Shown here one piece after another: positions 36,501 through 44,197 of a stretch of DNA of 64,000 nt. The notes beneath the pieces were generated by a model, which searched no databases, had not been told where the DNA came from, and saw only the letters and a list, made by a program, of their open reading frames with translations. Source of the DNA: Tenacibaculum agarivorans (GTDB lineage Bacteria; Bacteroidota; Bacteroidia; Flavobacteriales; Flavobacteriaceae). Numbering within the stretch: the first letter of the stretch is position 1; every line of letters begins with the position of its first letter. Position numbers and translations under genes: made by a program. The stretch covers positions 124,001-188,000 of the forward strand of contig NZ_MSMP01000001.1 in the NCBI RefSeq assembly GCF_001936575.1, written 5' to 3'.

Positions 36501-37801
36501 ATTTGTACTGGTAATGTTCCGTCTAATGATGCAACATTTCTAATTCCACTGTTTTCCGTTAGTAGTGAATTCAAATCATTTACACCATTATAGGGTAAAT
36601 TTTTATTGACGAGTGATCCGTTTTCACGAGTAGAAATACGAATAGGATCGTTAATCACATCTACATAACCTTCTTGTGGTGTACCTGCAACAAAGTTTGA
36701 ACTAACCATACTTTCAAGTTCAGATTCTCCAAGATCGGCCAAAGCTACTATACTTCTAAAATCAGTAACATTTTGATTTCTGTTAGTGATCCATACCTCA
36801 ACTCGGTTTATGGTAATTGGACTATTAATTAAAGGATAATTTTTTAATGCATTTTGATAGTTCTCTCTAAAGAATTGTCCTAAAAAGAAGTGACGATCAT
36901 TATCATAATCAGTAGCTCGTAGTTCAAATTCTTCCACTACCGAACCTCCTTGAGCAGTAACCGTTCTTGGTTGAGAATTTTGCTGCGAAAACACCGTTTT
37001 AATGGTTGTTTTTCCAAATTGAAAATCTGCTCGAACCCCAAATAAGGCTTGAGCTCCGTTAATTAATGAGTTTTTTACAGGTAAGTTTACGTTACCTGCA
37101 TCTATTTTTTGGATGATATCGTCTTCAGTAGGTGTATATTCTAATCGGATAATATTTTGAAAGTCAAAAGTAGATTGAGTGTCATAATTTGCGGTAACTT
37201 GTAACCTCTTTCCTACTTTGGCTTGTAAACTTGTACTTATTTGCTGATCAAAATCGAAAGTAAAGCTACTTTGGTTTTCTACAGATACTACTGGATTTTC
37301 TGTATTTTGATAAATTCCTCCTAATTGAATACTAATTTGCCCTGAAGGAATCACCTCTACTTCACTACCTCCAAAAACAGATTCGAAAAACTTAGAGTTT
37401 ACATAGTATTTTGGCAATAAATTTTTTCTGGCTTTCTCGTTTTTTTTATTGGGATTTGCAGCATCTATTTTTTCTCTAAAGTAGGTCTTTACATCATCTT
37501 TAAGTTTGTACTTATCATACTCTCTTGGTGTGAGGTAAATTGGAGTTCCAATACGGTAATTCCCGATTTTTTCAATGATTACAAACTTATTTATAGACTC
37601 ATCATAACTAATTTCAGTAGTTGTGGGATTGTTTAAAAAAAGATGTGCTTTTTGATCAAATTTAAAGTTATACTTTAAAGGTATAACGGTATCCTTTTTA
37701 ATGGAAATGGTATCTTGCTTCTTAGTGTTTTGAGCAAATAAAACTACATTTACTAGCAACGCAAGTGCTGTAAAACATTTATTCCGAAAATTTTTTTTCA
37801 A
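30554..37801 (-). CDS. sprA: type IX secretion outer-membrane translocon SprA (Sov)
   Basis: 2415-aa giant outer-membrane barrel that forms the channel of the type IX secretion system and is needed for gliding in Flavobacterium. The signal peptide ends VVLFAQ near residue 24. The early segment with SQGQISIQLGG-like strands, the repeated MSTVGFGNVDQRV and VEVWFNELR segments, and the end GGFNLVYTLGN are typical of SprA. Length fits the family (about 2400 residues, roughly 270 kDa). A strongly basic Lys-rich stretch sits near residues 1920-1957. It is 6 bp downstream of ruvA and 29 bp upstream of gcvH. PorV and PorN/K/L/M partners are not in this window. Confidence 0.96.
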   Translation of the reverse strand: MKKNFRNKCFTALALLVNVVLFAQNTKKQDTISIKKDTVIPLKYNFKFDQKAHLFLNNPTTTEISYDESINKFVIIEKIGNYRIGTPIYLTPREYDKYKLKDDVKTYFREKIDAANPNKKNEKARKNLLPKYYVNSKFFESVFGGSEVEVIPSGQISIQLGGIYQNTENPVVSVENQSSFTFDFDQQISTSLQAKVGKRLQVTANYDTQSTFDFQNIIRLEYTPTEDDIIQKIDAGNVNLPVKNSLINGAQALFGVRADFQFGKTTIKTVFSQQNSQPRTVTAQGGSVVEEFELRATDYDNDRHFFLGQFFRENYQNALKNYPLINSPITINRVEVWITNRNQNVTDFRSIVALADLGESELESMVSSNFVAGTPQEGYVDVINDPIRISTRENGSLVNKNLPYNGVNDLNSLLTENSGIRNVASLDGTLPVQMTQGVDYSYLQNARKLQSNEYTLHPQLGFISLNRRLNDGEVLAVAYEYTVVGAQNNGGRVDETIFKVGEFSNDGVNAPSNIAVKLLRSEILKTVRDAPNQSLAFPTWRLMMKNVYALGAVPLRQEGFRFELLYRDDGTGILQNTLQSANATDLHNRTLLNLFDIDKLDQSQFKVDNGDGFFDYVEGITVNSARGLIYFPSPEPFGEDLEAKLTDAGDQGRFVFKDLYLTTKVQAQNDFQNLDKFFLKGYFKSEASRGISLGAFNIPRGSVRVTAEGRTLVEGVDYVVDYQLGRVQILDPGLEASGVPINASVENNTFFNQQRKTFLGVDIEHRFNENFILGGTFINVTERPITPKVNFGAEPIDNVMLGLNIDFSTEVPYLTKLANKLPFVETDAPSNVSVRGDFAYLLPGSPSGIDVNGTATSYLDDFEATQIPINLGSPQQWFLASTPIDDGTGSDSYNGGSTDNIAYNFKRAKLAWYNVDQLFYSNTANRPTNIDDIELSRNETRQISFSELFPNTDLDITQLNLVRTLDLAYFPHERGPYNFNQTTGDFDPATQNAANNWGGIMRALTTVNNFEQANVEYIQFWLMDPYEGYSIRPEEGLQSGVDPTNPINQGVLRINLGRISEDILRDSQKQFENGLSTTQNPAPTIETNLAKVPQNPSILYAFSADPDERAQQDVGLDGLNDEEEKAKYPAFASLDDPAGDNFQFFRGSELDAVDASILTRYKDFNGTQGNSPTIDQSNESFPTSANTYPDTEDLNRDQTMDAVSSYFEYELSLKSNDLEIGQNNFIVSKETRETTLADGSPRRTTWYQFRIPVRTALARKIGGITDFNSIRFMRMYLTGFNMPVVLRFAELELVRGDWRRYTKQQDNPNNDLSDADLSNFEVGVVSIEQNRDIYELPPGIPREQLQGTNRIQRQNEQSSTLKVSDLAPDDTRFIFKNISIDLRRYKNLRMFLHAQEVTGSTFTNGEVSAVIRLGTDLSENYYQIEKRLTKSPNPISTPGGPNQADVWPEANNLDVILGQLAKLKLQRDGANDPNLVTQLYTDPSQSPNDDLILRVKGNPTLAQIRSVMLGVKNNASTQRSVEVWFNELRSVGFDNKGGWAAVLNADANFADVADVALAGRMSTVGFGNVDQRVQERSLEENKQYSVSTNIQLGKMMPKKWNMQVPMSYSYGEHFIDPKFDPQYQDVELADAIESGSDQVKRNAENAQDYTRRKSISFINVKKNRNPKSDKKPKFYDVENVAVSYSFNEEFHKDYNIERFVNQNLMAGVSYNFNFAPWVLEPFKKSEKLKGKYWKFIKDLNFNPVPNNLSINSKINRNYNLQQSRNLIQGLTAQPELIQRRFLFDWDYTVGFDLTRSLKLNFNATNNYIYDSFGADEELEIFDKFFNFGRRNQYHQTLNATYKLPINKLPYLNFISSDYGYTANFDWRAASQSTITEPDPDIPGAEKEVSIEDKIGNMIQNSNKHNINATLDFNRFYKTIKLDKLLFSKKKKNKGAKKKGGVSVAKKQPSTGKVKLKKNASFGKKLLKGVYDVVTSVKRAKIGYSQENGTLLEGYRPSVGFLGRSNYNGGLAPSLGFVFGSQSDIIQQGIENGWLVERRNDEEYFNKNFAKTQANKLDYNISIKPFKDFTIDLRGNRIKTSNTSQQLDIIRRDDGSVSQNEELKAFETGNFSISHFMLGTMFEDGDALYQKFIGYRRLISDRLETAAQPNGVFAGFRKEGQQAMLPAFLAAYSGVNPNKVDTGLFRNIPLPNWTMRYNGLMKFKWIKKHFSAFTLSHSYKSSYSILNYTNNLQYDSRDLTAVNNSGNYQPELLISSATLIDEFSPLIKVDMKLRNALSFRGEIKRDRSLTLNLNNNTLTDINGTEYVLGLGYRIKDVKFKTRITGKKETLKGDINFRADVSLRDNLTLIRSIDEDNNQITGGERLFGLKFLADYNLNQNLTVSFYYNHNTFDYAISTNFPRQSINGGFNLVYTLGN

Positions 37802-37807
37802 CGTTTA

Positions 37808-38389
37808 TTACAAGTTTTTTAATGCCTTTTTAATCAACTCTTCAACACTAGCTGATGGCAATTCTTTTAAAATATCATTCACAACCTTACCCGCCTGCTT
37901 TCTAGCAAATCCTAAAACCTCTAATGCAGATAACGCTTCTTCTTTGTTTGTATTGTTTTCAGTTACAGAAACTTCGTCAATATCAAAGGTCTTTAGTATT
38001 TTTTGCTTCAAATCAATAATCACACGTTGTGCTGTTTTAGCTCCAATTCCTTTTACTGATTGAATTACTGCTACATTTTCTGATGCAATAGCTTGCTGAA
38101 CTTCTTCAGCTGTCATAGAAGACAACATCGTTCTGGCAATACTAGGACCAACACCTGATACTGAAATCAGTAACTTAAATACTTCACGTTCTACTTTATT
38201 AATAAATCCGTAAAGCGTATGCGCATCTTCTCTAATTGATAAATGCGTATACAAGGTTATATTTTCATCTGCGGGGATAGAAGAGAATGTATTTAATGAA
38301 ACGTGCAATAAGTAACCCACTCCATTACAGTCAACAACTACATAAGTAGGATTTTTTTCAACAAGTCTACCTTTTATTTGTGTAATCAT
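37808..38389 (-). CDS. ruvA: Holliday junction branch-migration protein RuvA
   Basis: 193-aa DNA-binding subunit that tetramerises on Holliday junctions and directs the RuvB motor. Domain I (MITQIKGRLVEKNPTYVVV) is an OB fold, domain II has helix-hairpin-helix motifs (LLISVSGVGPSIARTML and SVKGIGAKTAQRVI), and domain III is the RuvB-contacting three-helix tail (SALEVLGFARKQAGKVV). Length is normal. It lies only 6 bp upstream of sprA, so sprA is likely cotranscribed with it. A nested hairpin lies 19 bp before the start codon. Confidence 0.97.
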   Translation of the reverse strand: MITQIKGRLVEKNPTYVVVDCNGVGYLLHVSLNTFSSIPADENITLYTHLSIREDAHTLYGFINKVEREVFKLLISVSGVGPSIARTMLSSMTAEEVQQAIASENVAVIQSVKGIGAKTAQRVIIDLKQKILKTFDIDEVSVTENNTNKEEALSALEVLGFARKQAGKVVNDILKELPSASVEELIKKALKNL

Positions 38390-38407
38390 TGCGCTCTCTT
38401 AACAGAC

Positions 38408-38454
38408 GCCTAAAGTAGTAAATTTTTTACGATTGTAAAACCAATACTTTAGGC
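38408..38454 (-). promoter_or_regulatory. nested hairpin in the maeB-ruvA gap
   Basis: GCCTAAAGTA at 38408-38417 and TACTTTAGGC at 38445-38454 are perfect 10-bp inverted repeats, and inside them TTTTAC (38425-38430) pairs with GTAAAA (38435-38440). No T run follows on the minus strand, so it is not a classic terminator. It ends 19 bp before the ruvA ATG and could be a leader structure or a weak terminator for maeB. Confidence 0.5.
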
Positions 38455-38464
38455 CCTTGTTATA

Positions 38465-40747
38465 TTATTTTGTTTGTGCTTTTTCTCGTTCTTGTGCATC
38501 TACAATTGCTACGGCCGCCATGTTCACCATTTCATCTACACTAGCTCCTAATTGTAATACGTGAACCGGTTTACTTAACCCTAATAAAATTGGACCAATA
38601 GATTCAACTCCATTCACTTCTTTCATTAATTTATAAGTAATATTAGCTGATTCTAAGTTTGGAAAAATCAAGACATTAACTTTTTGTCCATTTAACTTAG
38701 AAAACGAAAATTCTTTAGACAGCATTTCTGCATTTAAAGCAAAGTCTGCTTGTAATTCTCCATCTACTATTAAATCAGGATAATTTTCGTGCATATAAGC
38801 TACTGCTTCTCGAATTTTAGCTGATGTTTCTGATTTTGTTGATCCAAAATTTGAGAATCCTAACATCGCTACTTTAGGCTGCATACCAAACATTCTTGCA
38901 AGTATGCTTGTATAGCGTGTTATTTTTGCTAGTTCTTTTGCAGAAGGGTTGATATTTACCGTAGTATCTGCTAAAAACATTGGCCCTTGCTTGGTTAGCA
39001 TTAAGTTTGTAGCCGCTATTTTCTGTACACCTTTATCTCTATCTACTAATTCTAAAATAGGTTTTAATACCGAAGAATATGGTCTAGAATATCCCGTAAT
39101 TAAAGCATCTGCTTCTCCTTCATTTACCATCATAGATGCAAAATAATTACGTTGACGCATCCACTTTTCTGCTTCTAATAAGGTCATTCCTTTACGCTGG
39201 CGCTTTTCCCATAATAATTTCCCAAAACGTTTGATACGATCAGCTTCTTCTGGTGCTTTAGGATCTATAATTTGTACATCAGCATCAAAACCTAATTCTT
39301 CTTTTAATTCAAAAATAATTTCTTTATTTCCTAAAAGAATTGGGTGTCCTAACTTTTCATCATATACACGTTGTGCTGCTTTTAACACATCTAAATGATC
39401 TGCTTCTGCAAACACTACACGTTTCGGATTGGTTCTAGCTCTGTTATGCAGGATACGAACTTCTTTACTACCAGAACCTGACCTATCCATTAATTCATAT
39501 CTGTATTTTTCCCAATCCTGAATTGGCTCTTGAGCTACACCACTTTCCATAGCCGCTCTCGCAATGGCTGGTGGAATTTCATAAATTAATCTTGGATCAA
39601 AAGGTTTTGGAATGATGTATTCTTTCCCAAAAGAAAGACTTACTTCATCATATACAATATTTACTTGCTCTGGTACAGATTTTTTAGCTAATTCTGCTAA
39701 TGCATGTACCGCTGCCATTTTCATTTCTTCATTAATCTTAGTTGCCCTAACATCTAAAGCCCCTCTGAAGATAAATGGAAAACCAAGTACATTATTCACC
39801 TGATTTGGATGATCTGATCTACCTGTAGCCATAATAATATCATCTCTAGTGGCTACTGCTATATCGTAATTGATTTCTGGTTCTGGATTAGCCATGGCAA
39901 AAACAATAGGGTTTTTAGCCATAGTTAATAACATTTCAGGACTTACCACATTTCCTTTAGATAAACCAATAAACACATCTGAATTTTGCATCGCTTCTTC
40001 TAATGTATTCAAATCTCTATCTGTAGCAAATTCTGCTTTTTGAGGTGTTAAGTTATCTCTATCTTTTCTGATTACTCCTTTACTATCGCACATCACCACA
40101 TTTTCACGTTTAGCTCCTAAGGCTAAATATAAACGTGTACATGAAATAGCTGCCGCCCCTGCTCCGTTAACTACAATTTGTATATCTTCAATATTTTTCC
40201 CATTGATTTCTAATGCATTTTTTAACGCAGCCGCTGATATGATAGCTGTACCGTGTTGATCATCGTGCATTACAGGAATGTCTAATTCTTCTTTTAAGCG
40301 TCTTTCAATTTCAAAAGCTTCAGGCGCTTTAATATCCTCTAAATTGATTCCTCCGAAAGTTGGAGCAATTGCTTTTACTGTTTCTATAAATTTATCTACA
40401 TCAGTAGCATCTACTTCAATATCAAAAACATCAATATCTGCAAAGATTTTAAATAATAATCCTTTCCCTTCCATTACAGGTTTTGAGGCTTCAGGACCAA
40501 TATCACCTAAACCTAAAACTGCTGTACCGTTAGAAATTACAGCTACTAAATTTCCTTTTGCTGTGTATTTATAAACATTGTTTTTGTTTTTAGCAATTTC
40601 TAAACATGGCTCAGCTACTCCTGGCGAATAGGCCAGTGATAAGTCGTGTTGCGTAGCATACTTTTTAGTAGGTACTACTGCTATTTTTCCTGGATTTGGC
40701 TTAGCGTGGTATAATAAAGCTTCGCGTCTTTTTCTAGATTGACTCAT
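38465..40747 (-). CDS. maeB: NADP-dependent malic enzyme with C-terminal phosphotransacetylase domain
   Basis: 760-aa multidomain enzyme decarboxylating malate to pyruvate with NADP+ reduction. The malic domain (residues about 15-170) has LSLAYSPGVAEPC and VISNGTAVLGLGDIG; the NAD-binding domain follows with QIVVNGAGAAAISC near residue 190; from about residue 430 a phosphate acetyl/butyryl-transferase-like domain begins (VRILHNRARTNPKRVVFAEAD) and is usually regulatory rather than catalytic in MaeB. Its length matches the family (about 760). It has its own perfect-consensus promoter upstream and is separated from ruvA by 75 bp. Confidence 0.96.
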   Translation of the reverse strand: MSQSRKRREALLYHAKPNPGKIAVVPTKKYATQHDLSLAYSPGVAEPCLEIAKNKNNVYKYTAKGNLVAVISNGTAVLGLGDIGPEASKPVMEGKGLLFKIFADIDVFDIEVDATDVDKFIETVKAIAPTFGGINLEDIKAPEAFEIERRLKEELDIPVMHDDQHGTAIISAAALKNALEINGKNIEDIQIVVNGAGAAAISCTRLYLALGAKRENVVMCDSKGVIRKDRDNLTPQKAEFATDRDLNTLEEAMQNSDVFIGLSKGNVVSPEMLLTMAKNPIVFAMANPEPEINYDIAVATRDDIIMATGRSDHPNQVNNVLGFPFIFRGALDVRATKINEEMKMAAVHALAELAKKSVPEQVNIVYDEVSLSFGKEYIIPKPFDPRLIYEIPPAIARAAMESGVAQEPIQDWEKYRYELMDRSGSGSKEVRILHNRARTNPKRVVFAEADHLDVLKAAQRVYDEKLGHPILLGNKEIIFELKEELGFDADVQIIDPKAPEEADRIKRFGKLLWEKRQRKGMTLLEAEKWMRQRNYFASMMVNEGEADALITGYSRPYSSVLKPILELVDRDKGVQKIAATNLMLTKQGPMFLADTTVNINPSAKELAKITRYTSILARMFGMQPKVAMLGFSNFGSTKSETSAKIREAVAYMHENYPDLIVDGELQADFALNAEMLSKEFSFSKLNGQKVNVLIFPNLESANITYKLMKEVNGVESIGPILLGLSKPVHVLQLGASVDEMVNMAAVAIVDAQEREKAQTK

Positions 40748-41412
40748 ACATTCTTAGTTGATGATTGGAAAAACAAATATAGGTTTTTAGTTGGTTGAGC
40801 AAAAAGTTTATGGATAGTAATCAATATGTAGTTACTAATTGTCTATTGATGAAAGGTATCTATTAGTAATTATAAAGATTATCATTGAAATCTTTTTTTA
40901 ATATTGAAAAATAAAGACTTACACTAACATTCAAAATAAACTATATTTCCTCTCCTTTGTCTATCATATGACCAAGTTATAAGGATTCGTACTTTTTATA
41001 AGCTTCCTGTTCATTTTTTTGCTTGTCCAAAAAAACCCTTCGACTTCGCTCAGGATAAACCAAGCCAAAAAAAGACACTTCTTCAATGAATTTTTTAGCA
41101 AATGCTAGAAACCAAATTTCATTTCTAAAATCTCTCCAAGGCTTCGAGATTTCTTAACAAAATCAAATTTTACTCTGCGAAGAAGATTCAAAAGCGCTGC
41201 TTTTAATCGCTTTATAACATATTCAGTTATTTAAAATTCTTATCAATAGGTCGTTTTCTAGGTGGCATGTCATTACAGTTGTTTCACAAAATTTTTGTTG
41301 AGGATTTTAAAAGATACTATTATTTTACAATGCATATACTAAAAATGACAAATATCATTTTACATTTTTCTATTCTTCTTAAACTTTGTATCACTAATTT
41401 TAATAACCCGAT
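40748..41412. repeat. 665-bp non-coding region with a dispersed repeat
   Basis: No supported gene. About 40990-41230 looks like a dispersed Flavobacterial intergenic repeat: it contains the CCTTCGACTTCGCTCAGGA core (41037-41055), a sequence I recall as very common between genes in this group. On the minus strand a roughly 58-codon stop-to-stop frame runs through it (including EVSFFGLVYPERSRR) but has no plausible start and is likely spurious. The left part holds the maeB promoter; 41231-41412 shows no recognisable signal except an AT-rich leader to the PAS gene. Confidence 0.55.
40774..40802 (-). promoter_or_regulatory. maeB promoter
   Basis: On the minus strand TTG (40800-40802) is followed after 18 bases by TATATTTG (40774-40781), a full match to the Bacteroidota TTG-N18-20-TAnnTTTG promoter. 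The -7 element ends 26 bp before the maeB ATG. Confidence 0.75.
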
Positions 41413-42024
41413 ATGAATACTATAACTACACCCCCGACAATTATAAATGAAGAAATTACATGGGATACAAACAAAACTATTGTAAGTAAAACTGATGTGT
41501 TTGGCACTATCTTATATGCGAATGATATTTTTTCTGAAGCAAGTGAGTATAGTACTTTAGAGTTAATTGGAGAACCTCATAATATTATTAGACATCCGGA
41601 CATGCCTAAAGTTACTTTTACATTATTATGGCAAGCATTAAAGAATGAAGAGAATTTTCATGCTATTGTAAAAAACTTAACCAAATATGGAAAATATTAT
41701 TGGGTAATCACGGATTTCACTATCGATAGAGATGATACTGGAAAAGTAACTGGTTATACTGCAAGAAGAAAATCTGTACCCAAAAGCGTTGTAGAAAAAA
41801 TAGCTCCTTTGTATAAAACCTTATTGGATATTGAAAAAAATAAAGGTGAGAAAGTAAGTGAAATGTATTTTCATGCGTATCTCAATGAAGAAATTGGTAA
41901 ATCGTATGATGATTTTGTTGTAGATTTATTTGAAGAGGAGTCTAAGAAAGAAAAGAAACTACAAAATAAAGCCAAACGAATTAAAGGGCTACAATGGTTT
42001 TTCTTTAGTGAGTATGAATCATAA
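41413..42024 (+). CDS. stand-alone Aer-like PAS domain protein
   Basis: 203-aa cytosolic sensor. Residues about 20-125 form a PAS domain with the Aer hallmark: ISKTDVFGTILYANDIF-like opening, then EPHNIIRHPDMPKVTF and YGKYYWVITDFTIDRDD. In Aer this PAS domain binds FAD to sense redox state. The usual HAMP and methyl-accepting signalling domains are absent; the remaining 75 residues are helical and charged (EESKKEKKLQNKAKR). Flavobacteria lack flagellar chemotaxis, so the output is unknown. Whether flavin is bound cannot be judged from sequence alone. Confidence 0.82.
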   Translation: MNTITTPPTIINEEITWDTNKTIVSKTDVFGTILYANDIFSEASEYSTLELIGEPHNIIRHPDMPKVTFTLLWQALKNEENFHAIVKNLTKYGKYYWVITDFTIDRDDTGKVTGYTARRKSVPKSVVEKIAPLYKTLLDIEKNKGEKVSEMYFHAYLNEEIGKSYDDFVVDLFEEESKKEKKLQNKAKRIKGLQWFFFSEYES

Positions 42025-42030
42025 AATTTT

Positions 42031-42101
42031 GTCTCCGTTGGTGCAGTCGACAAGTAATTTGTTAAATAATTTAATGAAGTTTCGACTGCGCTCAACCAGA
42101 C
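42031..42101. repeat. dispersed repeat with imperfect terminal inverted repeats
   Basis: The left arm GTCTCCGTTGGTGCAGTCGA (42031-42050) is an imperfect inverted copy of the right arm (42079-42101), which contains TTCGACTGCGCTCAACCAGA. The right-arm sequence is one I recall as widely scattered in Flavobacterial intergenic regions. It fills the gap between two convergent genes, where it could fold and act as a bidirectional terminator. Confidence 0.6.
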
Positions 42102-42131
42102 ATCCTCCTAACATCATTGCTTTTACTCCGT

Positions 42132-43004
42132 TTATATTCTTAATTCGAAATGGTTTTCAATAGTATTCTCTTTTGTTTTATCTATAAAGCAAATTCCCCA
42201 TTGATAAACATCAAATGAAAGGTCTATTCGATTGCTCTTATAGATATTTGACCAAGCATTTTTCATACCCTGAGACCAATTGATATCATCAAAAATCACA
42301 ATAGCATTGTCAGACAAATATGGATACATCATATTGAAATATGTTTCTGTAGCTTCTTCATCGTGATGACCATCAATGAACACAAAATCAATCAACTTGT
42401 TTTTATCTAGAATACTAGGTAGTACTTCAGAAAATTTTCCATTGATTATTTTATGATTTGAAAACTGAAAGTCTGTTAAGTTTTTATTAGCGAGTTCTGC
42501 TTGTTGACTTGAACCTTCTATACTCGTCAAAAAACCTTTATTATTAAGTTGTAATGCGGTAATTTGGTATGCAGCAGAAACCCCTAAACAAGTACCTAAC
42601 TCTAAACATTCAGTAGGTTGAAACGTTCTGATTAATTTAAAAATTAAATGCCCCCACTTTCTTTTACTAGAAGCCATTTTATGAATGTATGAAATCTTTT
42701 CCGTAGTGATAACTCCATCTTCTTGTGTTTGTTGACTTCTATCAAAATCTGGTTCTCCAGCCCCATAATCCACTACATCTATCCTCTCAGAAGTATTTGC
42801 ATATTTTTGTTCTAAGGCATATACTTTTGTTAAAGCTCCTTCTGATATTTCTTTTCTTGAGATGACTTCTTCAAGAATTAGCGCCATTTTTTGAACCCGA
42901 ACATCATTGTGTTTTTTAAGCTGTTGAAGTTCTTTTTTAGTTTTAGCTCTTCCTTTTTCTCTTGCTACTAAAAATTGAATTTTCTGTATTATTTTTTGTA
43001 TCAC
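42132..43004 (-). CDS. class I SAM-dependent methyltransferase
   Basis: 290-aa protein. The SAM-binding Rossmann core starts with CLELGTCLGVSAAYQ near residue 136, followed by LTSIEGSSQQAELA (acidic residue after strand 2), VFIDGHHDEEAT and VIFDDINWSQGMKNAW. This order resembles O-methyltransferase-type enzymes (Methyltransf_24/macrocin group) with a metal-binding acidic cluster. The N-terminal 110 residues are helical and specific to this subfamily. The substrate is unknown. It is flanked by a repeat element downstream and a 141-bp gap before queG. Confidence 0.8.
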   Translation of the reverse strand: MIQKIIQKIQFLVAREKGRAKTKKELQQLKKHNDVRVQKMALILEEVISRKEISEGALTKVYALEQKYANTSERIDVVDYGAGEPDFDRSQQTQEDGVITTEKISYIHKMASSKRKWGHLIFKLIRTFQPTECLELGTCLGVSAAYQITALQLNNKGFLTSIEGSSQQAELANKNLTDFQFSNHKIINGKFSEVLPSILDKNKLIDFVFIDGHHDEEATETYFNMMYPYLSDNAIVIFDDINWSQGMKNAWSNIYKSNRIDLSFDVYQWGICFIDKTKENTIENHFELRI

Positions 43005-43145
43005 TTATTCTTTTTTAAAACTAAATATATACACATAATTACTAAAATTAATTGAATAGTGATTTGGGATTTTTGATTTACAATGATACTTGGATGTAAA
43101 ATTTAGGAGACATATAGTAAAATCTCTAGATTTATAATTCTTAAA

Positions 43146-44078
43146 TCAAAGCTTCTCTTTCAAAAACTGAATATTCTTGGTTAATCCTGAGAATTTTGCT
43201 CTTTTTACCGCAGATTTTTTAAATACTTTACCAAAAGTTTCTTCTGTGAGTTCTTGCCAATCAGAGGTAGTCATATCTAACATATTTTCTTTTGGCTGAA
43301 ACAGTGGTTCTTGGTGGGCTTTGGAGAAACGGTTCCATGGACAAACATCTTGACAAATATCGCAACCAAACATCCAATCTTGCATTTTGTTTTTAAATTG
43401 ATTAGGTATATTATCGCGTAATTCAATGGTTAGATAGGATATACATTTACTACCATCCAATTGGTTATTTGGTAAAATTGCCTGTGTAGGACAAGCATCA
43501 ATACATCGTGTGCATTTTCCGCAATGATCTGTAGTAAATGGCGCATCATAAGCCAATTCTAAATCGATAATCAATTCTGCTAAAAAGAAAAAAGAGCCTT
43601 GTTTCTTTTGTATTAATAAAGTATGTTTTCCGTTCCAACCCAAACCTGCTTTTTCAGCCCAAGCTCTTTCTAGTACTGGAGCAGAATCTACAAAACAACG
43701 TCCATTAATTTCACCTATTTCTTCTTGTAAAATTGCTAATAACTCAAACAGCTTGTTTTTAATTACATGATGGTAATCTTCTCCATAAGCGTATTTTGCA
43801 ATTTTATAACTTTCTTCAGTCTGCTGTTCTTCAGGAAAATAATTATACGATAACGAGATTACCGATTTTGCACCATCTACTAATAATCTTGGATCTAAAC
43901 GCTTATCAAAATGGTTTTCCATGTATCGCATTTCTCCATGAAAACCATGTTGCAACCAGGCTTCTAATCGTGGTGCCTCTTCTTCTAAAAAGTCCGCCTT
44001 AGCTATACCACAAGCTAAAAAACCCAAGCGTTTCGCTTGTTCTTTAATAAAGTGTGAATATTCTTCGGTTTTTTTCAA
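43146..44078 (-). CDS. queG: epoxyqueuosine reductase
   Basis: 310-aa enzyme reducing epoxyqueuosine to queuosine in the wobble position of GUN tRNAs, using cobalamin and two 4Fe-4S clusters. [16 protein letters not shown] near residue 180 and [13 protein letters not shown] near residue 240 are the two cluster-binding motifs, and [12 protein letters not shown] and [19 protein letters not shown] are conserved QueG active-site segments. Length is standard for the short form. It is divergent from the AsmA-like gene and likely monocistronic. Confidence 0.95.
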   Translation of the reverse strand: MKKTEEYSHFIKEQAKRLGFLACGIAKADFLEEEAPRLEAWLQHGFHGEMRYMENHFDKRLDPRLLVDGAKSVISLSYNYFPEEQQTEESYKIAKYAYGEDYHHVIKNKLFELLAILQEEIGEINGRCFVDSAPVLERAWAEKAGLGWNGKHTLLIQKKQGSFFFLAELIIDLELAYDAPFTTDHCGKCTRCIDACPTQAILPNNQLDGSKCISYLTIELRDNIPNQFKNKMQDWMFGCDICQDVCPWNRFSKAHQEPLFQPKENMLDMTTSDWQELTEETFGKVFKKSAVKRAKFSGLTKNIQFLKEKL

Positions 44079-44120
44079 AAAATTAAACTTTTTATTAACT
44101 GCAATATTAGGGATAACTTT

Positions 44121-44128
44121 TAACTTTG
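44121..44128 (+). promoter_or_regulatory. candidate -7 element of the AsmA-like gene
   Basis: TAACTTTG matches TAnnTTTG, 69 bp before the start codon. No convincing -33 TTG at the usual distance. Confidence 0.4.
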
Positions 44129-44197
44129 TGGTGTTATCACTGTGTTTGATTCCAATAAATCACTGGTGTAAAGCGTTTTAATATAAACTTTAGCATT

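Noticed and set aside
41030..41215. Decayed protein gene on the minus strand
   Set aside because: A stop-to-stop frame exists but has no start codon in context and crosses a known type of intergenic repeat.
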